From assembly GCF_026016325.1 (NCBI RefSeq), contig NZ_CP087203.1:2170001-2234000 (forward strand): a stretch of 64,000 bases of DNA, read 5' to 3'. Positions 27,401-36,092 of the stretch are shown in pieces (the first letter of the stretch is position 1; every line of letters starts with the position of its first letter). This stretch comes from Pseudomonas sp. B21-056 (GTDB lineage Bacteria; Pseudomonadota; Gammaproteobacteria; Pseudomonadales; Pseudomonadaceae). The notes under the pieces were generated by a model. The model saw only the letters and a program-made list of their open reading frames with translations. It was not told the origin of the DNA and did not search any database. Both the position numbers and the translations under genes were made by a program.

Positions 27401-28351
27401 ATGAAAACCGTTGCAATGGTGCTGTTCCCGGATTTCCTGCTGCTCGACATGGCCGGGCCGCTTGAAGTGTTCTCCATCGCCAACCGCTACCTTGAACCGG
27501 ACCAGCGCTATCAATTGCTGACCCTGGGGACTGAGCGCGGCGCGTTGCGGGCGTCCAACGGTGTGGCGGTAGAGGCCGACATGCACATCGACCAGGCCTG
27601 GGCGGCCTACGATGTATTGCTGGTGCCGGGCGGGCCGGGAGCCTACAACGACCGGCATCCGGGGTTGCACACCTGGCTGCGCGCTGCGACGCAACGGGCC
27701 ACGCGCTACGGCTCCATCTGCACCGGGGCCTTTGTACTCGGTGAGGCGGGATTGCTCGACGGATACCGTGTCACCACACACTGGCATTACACCGAACGCC
27801 TGATCCGGCGTTTCCCCAAGGCATTGGTCGAGACCGACAAGATCTTCCTGCAGGACCGGCGCCTGTTCACCTCCGGCGGCGTCACCGCCGGCATCGACCT
27901 GGCGCTGTCCATCGTCGCCCAGGACCACGGCCGTAAAGTGGCGCTGGATGTGGCCAAGGTGCTGCTGGTGGTGATGAAACGCCAGGGCGGGCAAGCCCAG
28001 TTCAGTCCCCTGGTGGCGGCGGTGGCGGCGCAGGAGTCGGCCATCACCCGGGTGCAACATTATGTGATGGAGCACCTGGAAGAGCCGTTCACCATTGAGC
28101 GCATGGCGGCGCTGGCTTCCATGAGCCCGCGGCATTTCGCCCGGATGTTCGCTCGCGAAGTGACGATGACGCCGATGGAGTTCCTGCAAGGCGCACGCAT
28201 CGACCGGGCCCGTCAGTTGCTGGAAAGCACCGACTTGCCCCTCAAGACCGTGGCGTTTCGCAGCGGGTTCGGCAGCGTTCGGCACATGCGCTCCCTGTTC
28301 AGCGAAAAACTCGGCCTGACCCCGGTGCAGTACCGCCAACAGTTCAGTTGA
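27401..28351 (+). CDS. GlxA-family regulator (DJ-1/PfpI-like + AraC HTH)
   Basis: A 316-residue regulator. The N-terminal DJ-1/PfpI-like domain (1-185) opens TVAMVLFPDFLLLDMAGPLEVF and keeps the Cys elbow GSICTGAFVLGEAGLL. The AraC DNA-binding domain (about 215-316) shows TIERMAALASMSPRHFARMF and PLKTVAFRSGFGSVRHMRSLF. It is divergent from pirin, which it might control. The REP pair upstream places its promoter within the last 60 bases before the ATG. The ligand is unknown. Confidence 0.9.
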   Translation: MKTVAMVLFPDFLLLDMAGPLEVFSIANRYLEPDQRYQLLTLGTERGALRASNGVAVEADMHIDQAWAAYDVLLVPGGPGAYNDRHPGLHTWLRAATQRATRYGSICTGAFVLGEAGLLDGYRVTTHWHYTERLIRRFPKALVETDKIFLQDRRLFTSGGVTAGIDLALSIVAQDHGRKVALDVAKVLLVVMKRQGGQAQFSPLVAAVAAQESAITRVQHYVMEHLEEPFTIERMAALASMSPRHFARMFAREVTMTPMEFLQGARIDRARQLLESTDLPLKTVAFRSGFGSVRHMRSLFSEKLGLTPVQYRQQFS

Positions 28352-28476
28352 GCCGGCGATGTCCGTCCAGGGCATCGCGATGTCCGTGATGCGTCCTGTG
28401 CCAGCATTGTCCTGCGGCCAGCGGCTGCCAAGATAACGGCGAACCCTCTGGAAAGGATGCGCAGGAGCCAGGGCAG

Positions 28477-29997
28477 ATGCATCCGGTGATCCGTGACGCG
28501 ATGCCCGCATTGGTTATCCGGCGCTGGATCACCATGAACAGTTTCGTCAAACCCGATACCGAACCGGCGGTGGGCTTCGGCCCGTTTGCCTTCTACCGGC
28601 AGCAACGGCTGGTCACCCGCGACGGCGAACCTCTCCCATTGGGCGGAAGGGCGCTGGACATCCTCCAGGTGTTGGCCGATCACGCCGGCAGCTATGTCAG
28701 CAAGCAAGCGCTGATTGCTTGCGTCTGGCCAGACAGTGTCGTGGAAGACATCAACCTGCGGGTGCACATTGCAGCGTTGCGTCGGGCGTTCGATGACGGT
28801 CGCGACGGTCGCCAGTACATCCTCAACGATCCCCGGCGTGGCTATTGCTTTGCCGCGCCGCTGGCTTCGTCCCTACGCGAAAAACACAATCTGCCTGCAC
28901 GGCTGAGCCCGGTGATCGGCCGCGATAAGCTGCTGGGCCGGTTGCTGGTCGAGGTGCCGCGCCAGGGCCTGACCACCGTGACCGGCCCGGGCGGCGTCGG
29001 CAAGTCCACGGTGGTGCTGCGGGTGGCGGAGCTTTTGCTGGAACACTTTGACGACGGCGCCTGGTTTATCGACCTGGCGGCCGTCACCGACCCTTGCCAG
29101 GTGCAGGCACGGATCGCCAGCACACTGGGTCTTGCGCCCGAGGCGTTGAGCCGACAACTCGGACGTTGCCGGCTGCTGCTGGTGCTCGACGGCTGCGAAC
29201 ACCTGCTCGGTGCCTGTCGTGCGCTGGCCCAGGCGCTGCGGGCATCGGCACCGGGTGTATCGCTGTTGTTGAGCAGCCGCGAGCCGCTGAATCTCACCGA
29301 TGAACATATCGTGCAACTGCCAGGCCTGGCGCTGGCATCGCCCCTTGAGCCCGAGCATCAGTTATTGGCATGCCCAGCGGTGCAGTTGCTGGTCGACCGG
29401 GTCGGCGCCCTGCAGCAAGGCTTCAAAGCCAGCGACCGCGACCTGGTGGCGATTGCGCAAATCTGCCAGCGCCTGGACGGTTTGCCGCTGGCCCTGGAGT
29501 TGGCGGCAGCCCAGGTCAGTACCTTGGGTGTGGCCGGGGTATTGGAGCAGTTGGACCTTGGGCTTTCACTCCTGAGCTTTGGCCGGCGCACGGCCGTGCC
29601 TCGTCACCAGAGCCTGGAAGCCTTGCTGGACTGGAGCTTCGAGCGGTTGAGTGGCGATGAGCAAGCGGTTCTCCAGCGCCTCTCGGTGTTCGACCGGCCC
29701 TTTACCGCCAAGGCGGCAATGGCGGTGATCAGTTGCCCGGAGCTGGATGTCGGGCAGTTGCCCTGGCTGCTGTCACGCTTGGCGAACCAGTCTCTGTTGA
29801 GGGTCGAACACTGCGCCAGTGGCGTGCGTTTCCACTGGCTCCACACCACGCGAGCCTATGCCCGGGAAAAACTGCGGCGCAGTGGCCAATGGGATTTATA
29901 TCATCGGCGTTATGTGCTGCAGGACGCCTGGGAGCCGGTTCATTCAAGCCCCGCACTGTCGAGACAGGGCGTGGAGCAGCGCGTCGGCCTCCATTAG
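28477..29997 (+). CDS. Winged-helix/STAND-type NTPase regulator, short paralogue
   Basis: A 506-residue regulator. An OmpR-type winged helix (about 33-128: RALDILQVLADHAGSYVSKQALIACVWP in two parts) is joined to an NTPase domain with P-loop GPGGVGKST at 170-178 and a Walker B-like LLLVLDGCEHLL. This AfsR/LuxR-like architecture belongs to the STAND class. Compared with its convergent neighbour (934 residues) it stops soon after the NTPase/winged region and lacks the TPR-like C-terminal half. The start at 28477 has AGGAG nine bases upstream; an ATG at 28534 is an alternative. Its last 54 bases overlap the neighbour's end on the other strand. Target genes are unknown. Confidence 0.85.
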   Translation: MHPVIRDAMPALVIRRWITMNSFVKPDTEPAVGFGPFAFYRQQRLVTRDGEPLPLGGRALDILQVLADHAGSYVSKQALIACVWPDSVVEDINLRVHIAALRRAFDDGRDGRQYILNDPRRGYCFAAPLASSLREKHNLPARLSPVIGRDKLLGRLLVEVPRQGLTTVTGPGGVGKSTVVLRVAELLLEHFDDGAWFIDLAAVTDPCQVQARIASTLGLAPEALSRQLGRCRLLLVLDGCEHLLGACRALAQALRASAPGVSLLLSSREPLNLTDEHIVQLPGLALASPLEPEHQLLACPAVQLLVDRVGALQQGFKASDRDLVAIAQICQRLDGLPLALELAAAQVSTLGVAGVLEQLDLGLSLLSFGRRTAVPRHQSLEALLDWSFERLSGDEQAVLQRLSVFDRPFTAKAAMAVISCPELDVGQLPWLLSRLANQSLLRVEHCASGVRFHWLHTTRAYAREKLRRSGQWDLYHRRYVLQDAWEPVHSSPALSRQGVEQRVGLH

Positions 29998-32748
29998 ATC
30001 GGGGGTGTCAAAGCCTTCGGTGAAGCGTCGATAGACCGGTTCGAGCAGTGCTTGCGCGGCCTGTGCCCGGCCCTGGCGTTGCCATAGCCGCGCCAGGGTC
30101 GTGGCGCTGCGCAGCTCCCAGGCCAGGGCCTCCTGATCACGGGCCACGTCCAGGGCCGTCAGCAGTTGTTCTTCGGCGCGGTCGTCAAGGGCCGGGTCGT
30201 TGCCTGCCAGCAAGGTCTGCGCCCCGGCCCGCAGGATCTCGGCCGTGCACCAGCCCGCAGCGCCGCAGCGGGCGCGGTCGAGTTGCCGGGGGCTGATCCG
30301 ATCGGCCCGCAGGGTAACGACAATGTCCTGGACCAGCCCATTGACCGGATTCGCCTCGAGGGTGTCGCCATTGAACCCACATTCGTAATGGCGGGCCCAG
30401 TCATGAAACAGCATCACCGAATGTTTGTTGGCCTGGTATCGCAACATATCGAGCCTTTGCCGCGTGACTGAATGATCGCCGTTGTAGTGGGCGATCACAC
30501 AGCCGGCCAGTGCGAGGGTGTAGCAGATCGAGGTGCCGTGGTTGATCTGCAAGGCGATCTGCAGGGCGAGATTGGCGGCCCGCCGGGCTTTCTCGGCAAA
30601 GCCTTGCAGCCAGAGTATGCGCGCCAGGATGGTCAGCGAGGCCACGCTCTGGTCGTATTGCACGCCGAAACCGTGGGTGAAGCGGCTGAGGTGGCCGCTC
30701 TGGGCCAGGCGCTGGATGACCTGCTCGGCCTCGTACCGGGCCGCGCCCTGGTCGCCGGCAAAATGCAGCGCCAGCACCCGCAAGCGCTGGGCACTCAAGG
30801 ACAGGAGCGGGTCGCCATGGGTGCCCAGCCGGTCGAAATCCTGGCTCTGTTCCAGTGCCTGCTGGTAATGGCCGCAACTGAGGTTGACTGCCATGTGCCC
30901 TGAAACCGCCCGTAGCTCGCCGGCGCGGTTCTGGCATTGCTGCGCCAGTTGCCGGGCGGTGACGAAGGCGCGAACCGTGGCCGGCGTACCGCCCTCGGTG
31001 TGATAGTTGTAAGTGGCGTGGGCCAGTTCCAGGGCGAGGCTCAGCCTGGGGCAGGGCGCCGCAGTGGCACGCAGTAATTGCAGCGCCTTGCTGACGTACA
31101 GCCCGTGCTCCTTGAGCAGTGACAGCTCCTGCCAGAGGGGCAGGGTGCGCGCGGTCAGGCGGATTGCCACCTGATGGGAGCCGTGCGGGCCCAACCCGCG
31201 GTCGAGGGCGGCACGGATGTCATCGCGATAGGCCGCGTAGCGAGCGATCCACAATGGCGTGGCGGTGTTTTCCCAATCGTTTTCAGCTTGCTCCATCAGG
31301 GCCAGGCAGCGCTCGGCATGGCGTTCCCGGCTGGCGGCCAGTTCGCCGGCTTCGGCCAGTTTCTCCAGGGCGTAGCTACGGGTGGTGTCCAGCAGGCGAT
31401 AGCGCACCTCTTCATCGCCGACCTCGACGTTGAGCAGGGACTTGGCGACCAATTGGCTGATCGACACCAGCACCTGGTCGGGAGCGACATGGGCGCCGAT
31501 GATCACCGCGGCGGCCGACGTCAGGTTGAAGCTGCCCATGAACACCGCCAGCTGCCGCAGGCAGATCTGCTCGCACGCCGTGAGCAGTGCGAAGCTCCAG
31601 TCCAGCGTGGCGCGCAGGGTTTGCTGGCGCGGCGCAACATCGCTGTCGTTGTGAAGCAGGGTGACGCTGCCTTGCAGTTGCCGGTGAAGCTCCTCCAGCC
31701 CGAAGCGACCCACTTGCGCGGCGGCCAGTTCGATGGCCAGGGGAATCCCGTCCAGTCGCTGGCAGATGTCCGCCACCAAGGGCACCTCGCGGTTGCTCAG
31801 TTCGAAGTCGTCGTGGCTGGCCATCGCTCGCTCGGCGAACAGCTGCAGGGCCGGGTATTCGAGGGCCGGGTAGCCTTCGATGGGCATCTCCCGGGGCGGG
31901 AAGGCCAGGGCGTCCAGGCGCTGCACGTGTTCGCCTTCGGCTCGCAGGCCTTCGCGGCTGGTCGCCAGGATGTGCAGGTGAGGGGCGCCGCGCAGCAGGG
32001 TTTCGCAGAACTGGGCGACGGCGTCGATCAAATGTTCGCAATTGTCGATCACCAGCAACAGATGCCGGTCCTTGAGCTGTCGTGCGATGCTCTCCAGCGG
32101 ATCGCTGTCCGGCGGCGGCAGATCCAGCAGCGCGCACAGGTCCGGGGCGATCATGGTCGGATCGTTGAGCAATGACAGGTCGAGCAGATAAGTGCCGTCG
32201 CGGTAGTGATCGATCAGCCGCTCGGCGACCCGCAGGGCCACAGTGGTCTTGCCGATGCCGCCGGTACCGACCAGGGTGACGAAGCGTTTGCGCGGCAGCT
32301 GGGCCACCAGGCTTTCCACCAGCGCCTGGCGTCCGATCATCCGGGTACGGCGCGGTGGCAGGTTATGGGCCGGTGACGGATGAGGCATATCCGCCATGGG
32401 TGCGAAGGGCTCGGCTGACACCGGTGCGACAAAGCTGTAGCCGCGCTGGGCCACGGTGACGATGTAGCGCTGCCCGGCCTGGCCATCCCCCAGGGCCTTG
32501 CGCAGTGCCGCGACATGCACCCGCAGGTTGGTGTCTTCAACGACACTCCTGGGCCAGACCCGGGCGATCAGTTGTTGCTTGCTCACCACCTCTCCGGCGT
32601 GCTCGAGCAGCACCAGCAGGATCTCCACCGCCCGCCGGCCCAGGCGCAGCGGCTGTCCACCCTCCAACACCAGGCGCTGGCGAGGATGGACGCGGTAAGG
32701 ACCGAAATGCACCGTCTGTTCGATGGGCAGGCTGGGGGGGTGGCTCAT
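29944..32748 (-). CDS. Winged-helix/STAND-type NTPase regulator with TPR-like C-terminus
   Basis: A 934-residue regulator from the ATG at 32748. The open frame continues to 33294, but that part runs under the hydrolase gene and is not plausible. An OmpR-type winged helix (about 10-110) is followed by an NTPase domain with P-loop GTGGIGKTT at 161-169 and LLLVIDNCEHLID, and then a long helical region (about 500-930) rich in Ala, Leu, Gln and Arg that resembles tetratricopeptide repeats. The first 480 residues align by eye with the convergent neighbour, so the two are paralogues. It is divergent from an alpha/beta hydrolase gene across 222 bases and may regulate it. Confidence 0.87.
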   Translation of the reverse strand: MSHPPSLPIEQTVHFGPYRVHPRQRLVLEGGQPLRLGRRAVEILLVLLEHAGEVVSKQQLIARVWPRSVVEDTNLRVHVAALRKALGDGQAGQRYIVTVAQRGYSFVAPVSAEPFAPMADMPHPSPAHNLPPRRTRMIGRQALVESLVAQLPRKRFVTLVGTGGIGKTTVALRVAERLIDHYRDGTYLLDLSLLNDPTMIAPDLCALLDLPPPDSDPLESIARQLKDRHLLLVIDNCEHLIDAVAQFCETLLRGAPHLHILATSREGLRAEGEHVQRLDALAFPPREMPIEGYPALEYPALQLFAERAMASHDDFELSNREVPLVADICQRLDGIPLAIELAAAQVGRFGLEELHRQLQGSVTLLHNDSDVAPRQQTLRATLDWSFALLTACEQICLRQLAVFMGSFNLTSAAAVIIGAHVAPDQVLVSISQLVAKSLLNVEVGDEEVRYRLLDTTRSYALEKLAEAGELAASRERHAERCLALMEQAENDWENTATPLWIARYAAYRDDIRAALDRGLGPHGSHQVAIRLTARTLPLWQELSLLKEHGLYVSKALQLLRATAAPCPRLSLALELAHATYNYHTEGGTPATVRAFVTARQLAQQCQNRAGELRAVSGHMAVNLSCGHYQQALEQSQDFDRLGTHGDPLLSLSAQRLRVLALHFAGDQGAARYEAEQVIQRLAQSGHLSRFTHGFGVQYDQSVASLTILARILWLQGFAEKARRAANLALQIALQINHGTSICYTLALAGCVIAHYNGDHSVTRQRLDMLRYQANKHSVMLFHDWARHYECGFNGDTLEANPVNGLVQDIVVTLRADRISPRQLDRARCGAAGWCTAEILRAGAQTLLAGNDPALDDRAEEQLLTALDVARDQEALAWELRSATTLARLWQRQGRAQAAQALLEPVYRRFTEGFDTPDLMEADALLHALSRQCGA

Positions 32749-32970
32749 GTTGCTCTCAATGTTCTTGTACCGCTGCTGGGGCTTTAATCCGAGTATGTTC
32801 CTCAGGTTTTGCTTCAGGTGCAACGGTTTAGAGCCTTCCTGCCTTGCCACAAAAGCAGCACAGTCTCGGTTCCAACACACCAATCCGAAAAAATTAACAA
32901 CGTTTAACTCACGCATATGCCTCCCCTGACCGGACCATGAAGACCTCCATCCCCTCAAGGAAGTCATGTC

Positions 32971-33792
32971 ATGAGCACCTTCATCACCCGCGACGGCACC
33001 GAGATCTACTACAAGGATTGGGGCAGTGGTCAGCCGGTTGTCTTCAGCCACGGCTGGCCGTTGAACTCGGACAGCTGGGAAGCGCAGATGATGTTCCTGG
33101 CGTCCAACGGTTATCGGGTGATCGCTCACGACCGCCGTGGACACGGGCGCTCCAGCCAGCCCTGGAACGGCAACGACATGAACACCTACGCCGATGACCT
33201 GGCCGAGCTGATCGAGCGGCTGGACCTGAAGGAAGCCGTGTTGCTCGGCTTTTCGACCGGCGGTGGAGAAGTGGCCCGCTACATCGGCCGGCATGGCGCC
33301 GCTCGCGTCGCCAGGCTCGGGCTGATCTCGGCGGTGACGCCACTGATGCTCAGGACCCCGGCCAACCCCGGCGGCCTGCCCATCGAAGTGTTCGACGGTT
33401 TCCGCCAGGCCTCCCTGGCTGACCGTTCTCAGCTATACAAGGATGTGGCCAGCGCGTTCTTCGGCGCCAACCGTCCGGGCGCCAAGGTGTCCCAGGGCAT
33501 GATCGACTGGTTCTGGATGCAAGGCATGCTCGCCGGCCACAAGAACACGTATGACTGCATCAAGGCGTTCTCGGAGACTGATCTTTCCGAAGACCTGCGC
33601 AACATCGACGTGCCGACCCTCGTGGTCCATGGCGATGACGACCAGGTGGTCCCCATCGAAGCCGCCGGCATCGCAGCCGCCAAGCTGCTCAAGAATGCGC
33701 AACTGCTGGTCTACCCCGGCGCGCCCCACGGCCTGACCGATACCCACAAGGATCGACTGAACGCCGACCTGCTGGCGTTCATCCGCGGCTGA
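32971..33792 (+). CDS. Alpha/beta hydrolase (non-heme chloroperoxidase/arylesterase type)
   Basis: A 273-residue serine hydrolase. The oxyanion motif [11 protein letters not shown], nucleophile elbow GFSTGGGE (Ser), acid GDDDQVVP (Asp) and base [10 protein letters not shown] (His) are intact. The family includes cofactor-free perhydrolases and esterases. The usual GHS elbow reads GFS here. A ribosome site (AAGGA) precedes the ATG. No signal peptide, so probably cytoplasmic. A REP pair follows the stop codon directly. Confidence 0.9.
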   Translation: MSTFITRDGTEIYYKDWGSGQPVVFSHGWPLNSDSWEAQMMFLASNGYRVIAHDRRGHGRSSQPWNGNDMNTYADDLAELIERLDLKEAVLLGFSTGGGEVARYIGRHGAARVARLGLISAVTPLMLRTPANPGGLPIEVFDGFRQASLADRSQLYKDVASAFFGANRPGAKVSQGMIDWFWMQGMLAGHKNTYDCIKAFSETDLSEDLRNIDVPTLVVHGDDDQVVPIEAAGIAAAKLLKNAQLLVYPGAPHGLTDTHKDRLNADLLAFIRG

Positions 33793-33804
33793 TCGAGCAC
33801 AGAA

Positions 33805-33897
33805 CCTGTGGGAGCGAGCCTGCTCGCGATAGCGGTGGGTCAGCTTGTGACGATGTCGGATGTGTCGACGCTTCACGAGCAGGCTCGCTCCCACAGG
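33805..33897. repeat. REP pair, family A
   Basis: Two inverted copies of the GTGGGAGCGAGCCTGCTCG core separated by about 40 bases, in the 131-base gap between the hydrolase stop and a LysR-type gene. Confidence 0.92.
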
Positions 33898-33923
33898 ATC
33901 GGCACTCCATAGGACTCTACCCG

Positions 33924-34871
33924 ATGAACCGCAACGATTTACGCCGTCTCGACATGAACCTGCTGGTGATCTTCGAGGCGTTGATGTTCGAGAAGAACCT
34001 GACCCGCGTCGCTGAAAAGCTGTTCATGGGCCAGCCCGCCGTGAGCGCGGCGCTGGGGCGGCTGCGGGATCTGTTCGATGATCCGTTGCTGATCCGCCAC
34101 GGTCGCGGCATGGAACCGACGCCTCGGGCCATGGCGATCCTGCGCGAGCTGCAACCGGCCATGGACACGATTTCCGGCGCGGTCAGCCGGGCCAAGGCGT
34201 TCGACCCGTCCACCAGCTGCGATGTGTTTCGCATCGGCCTGTCGGACGACGCCGAGTTCGGCCTGTTTCCGCCCTTGCTGAGCCAACTGCGCGAAGAAGC
34301 GCCGGGCATCATCGTGGTGGTGCGCCGGGCCAATTACCTGCTGATGTCGTCGTTGCTGGGCAGCGGGGAAATCAGCGTCGGGGTCAGCTACACCACCGAT
34401 CTGCCAGCCAACGCCAAGCGCAAGAAACTGCGGGACATTCCTTGCAAGGTCTTGCGCGGCGACAAGCGTCCGGGCCCGCTGACCCTGGACGAGTACTGCG
34501 CGCGTCCCCATGCCATGGTGTCGTTCTCGGGCGACCTGAGCGGCAACATCGACCTGGACCTGGCGCGCATTGGCCGGACCCGCAAAGTGGTGCTGGGCGT
34601 CCCGCAGTTCAGCGGCTTGCGGGCACTGTTGGCCGGCACCGAACTGATCGCCACCGTGCCCGACTACGCGGCCTGCGCGCTGGTGGAAGGTTGCGCGTTG
34701 CGGGCCGAGGATCCGCCGTTCGAGATCAACGCGGCCGAGTTGTCGATGGTCTGGAGCGGGGTGCATGACAACGACCCGGCCGAGCGCTGGCTGCGCTCGC
34801 GCATTGCCACCCACATGTCCCAATCATTGCCGGCCGCCGCCTACGCGGACCCAGACGGAGCACACCGATGA
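33924..34871 (+). CDS. LysR-family transcriptional regulator
   Basis: A 315-residue regulator with an N-terminal winged HTH (LDMNLLVIFEALMFEKNLTRV, then LFMGQPAVSAALGRLRDLFDDPLL, typical of the NodD/SyrM-like subgroup) and a periplasmic-binding-fold effector domain (about 95-300). Its stop overlaps the doxX start as ATGA. It is therefore transcribed with the genes it probably controls, which is uncommon for LysR regulators (usually divergent). Confidence 0.92.
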   Translation: MNRNDLRRLDMNLLVIFEALMFEKNLTRVAEKLFMGQPAVSAALGRLRDLFDDPLLIRHGRGMEPTPRAMAILRELQPAMDTISGAVSRAKAFDPSTSCDVFRIGLSDDAEFGLFPPLLSQLREEAPGIIVVVRRANYLLMSSLLGSGEISVGVSYTTDLPANAKRKKLRDIPCKVLRGDKRPGPLTLDEYCARPHAMVSFSGDLSGNIDLDLARIGRTRKVVLGVPQFSGLRALLAGTELIATVPDYAACALVEGCALRAEDPPFEINAAELSMVWSGVHDNDPAERWLRSRIATHMSQSLPAAAYADPDGAHR

Positions 34872-35281
34872 ACGTCGCCGACGAACGCACGCTGCCGGAC
34901 TGGGGACTGCTGTTCCTGCGCCTCAGTGGCGCGCTGTTTCTGCTGTGGGTCCACGGGCTGCCGAAGTGGCTGCACTACAGCGACGAACTGACCCGCATCG
35001 AAGACCCGTTTCACCTGGGGGCGAGCCTGACCCTGATGCTGGCGATCTTCGCCGAAGTGCTGTGCCCGTTGTTGATCGCTGCCGGTGTCCTGGTGCGCCT
35101 GGCGTGCCTGCCCATCCTGTTCCTGCTGGCGGTTGCACTGTGGGTGGTGCACCCGCAATGGAGCCTGGAGGAAGGGCAGTTCGGCTGGCTGCTGCTGATT
35201 ATCTTTACCAGCGTGTTCATTGCCGGGCCGGGTCGCCTGGCGCTGAACGCGCGTTTTACCGGAGTGTTACGCCATGTCTGA
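34868..35281 (+). CDS. DoxX-family membrane protein
   Basis: A 137-residue inner-membrane protein with four hydrophobic segments (about 12-30, 52-72, 76-92 and 100-118). It has the DoxX opening WGLLFLRLSGALFLLWVHGLPKW and a conserved central FAEVLCPLLIAAGVLVRLA. DoxX proteins are linked to quinone- or thiol-dependent redox steps, but no activity is certain. It overlaps the LysR gene by four bases and the next gene by eight, so translation is coupled on both sides. Confidence 0.88.
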   Translation: MNVADERTLPDWGLLFLRLSGALFLLWVHGLPKWLHYSDELTRIEDPFHLGASLTLMLAIFAEVLCPLLIAAGVLVRLACLPILFLLAVALWVVHPQWSLEEGQFGWLLLIIFTSVFIAGPGRLALNARFTGVLRHV

Positions 35282-35900
35282 ATCTCAAGCTGTCGAGCCC
35301 ACAACGGGCGCTGTCTCATCCGGCGCCGACGAAATCGTGACCCTGATCGTCAAGCACCGGATCAAGGCCGGCCAGGACGCGGCCTATGAGGCCTGGTTGC
35401 GGCGCATCGTGAGCGTGGCCGGCCGTTGGCCGGGACACCTGGGAGTGGATGTGGTCCGGGGCAAGCAGGGCGGGTTGTCGTTGTTTACCTGCGTGCTGCG
35501 CTTCTGCTCCACCGAGGCCCTGCAGCGCTGGCTCGATTCACCCGAGCGCCGTGAGCTGGTGGAAGAGGCCGCGCCGTTGCTGGCTGACGGTGACCAGACC
35601 GAAGTCGCGTCCCACAAGGAGTTCTGGTTCACCCCGCTGGCCGACGCCGCCACGCCACCACCGCGCTGGAAGCAGGCCGTGGTGACGCTGCTGGTCATCC
35701 TGCCGCACACACTGCTGGTGCCGCTGATCTGGGGACCGGTGTTGCAACTCCACCCGATTCTTTCCAACTACGTGGTCGCGACGTTCCTGATCACCCTGAC
35801 CATCGTGCTCTCGGTCTGCTACGTGTGCATGCCGTTGGCGACCCGTCTGTTCGCACCCTGGATGGAGGCCTCGAAGGCACACGAACATCTGGAACCGTAA
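35274..35900 (+). CDS. Antibiotic biosynthesis monooxygenase (ABM)-domain protein with membrane tail
   Basis: A 208-residue protein. An N-terminal ABM-type ferredoxin-like domain (about 18-112: VTLIVKHRIKAGQDAAYEAW) is followed by two hydrophobic helices (about 138-160 and 168-192) and a short charged end. ABM domains act as cofactor-free oxygenases or heme/quinone-binding modules. The fused membrane tail places this one at the inner membrane next to the DoxX protein. It starts inside the doxX gene. Substrate unknown. Confidence 0.86.
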   Translation: MSESQAVEPTTGAVSSGADEIVTLIVKHRIKAGQDAAYEAWLRRIVSVAGRWPGHLGVDVVRGKQGGLSLFTCVLRFCSTEALQRWLDSPERRELVEEAAPLLADGDQTEVASHKEFWFTPLADAATPPPRWKQAVVTLLVILPHTLLVPLIWGPVLQLHPILSNYVVATFLITLTIVLSVCYVCMPLATRLFAPWMEASKAHEHLEP

Positions 35901-35911
35901 GCGTTATTACA

Positions 35912-36060
35912 TTGTGGTGGCGAGCGCTCTTGTGGCGAGGGGATTTATCTGTGGCGAGGGGATTTATCCCCGCTCGGTCGCGTAGCGGCCGCTCTTCTGG
36001 GGGCCGCTACGCAGCCCAGCGGGGATAAATCCCCTCGCCACAGCAAGCTCACTCGCCACA
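35912..36060. repeat. REP cluster, family B (GTGGCGAGGGGATTTATCCCC)
   Basis: At least three copies of a GTGGCGAGGGGATTTAT-type repeat: a direct repeat at 35931-35969 and an inverted partner at 36020-36052. They enclose an inner GCGGCC..GGCCGC stem. It fills the gap between the ABM and amidohydrolase genes and could form a long hairpin in the transcript. Confidence 0.88.
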
Positions 36061-36092
36061 AATTTATTTTTTGATAGTCAAAGGAAAACCCT

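Noticed and set aside
32749..33294. N-terminal extension of the large regulator to 33294
   Set aside because: It would run antisense through the alpha/beta hydrolase gene, and the winged-helix domain begins right after the ATG at 32748.
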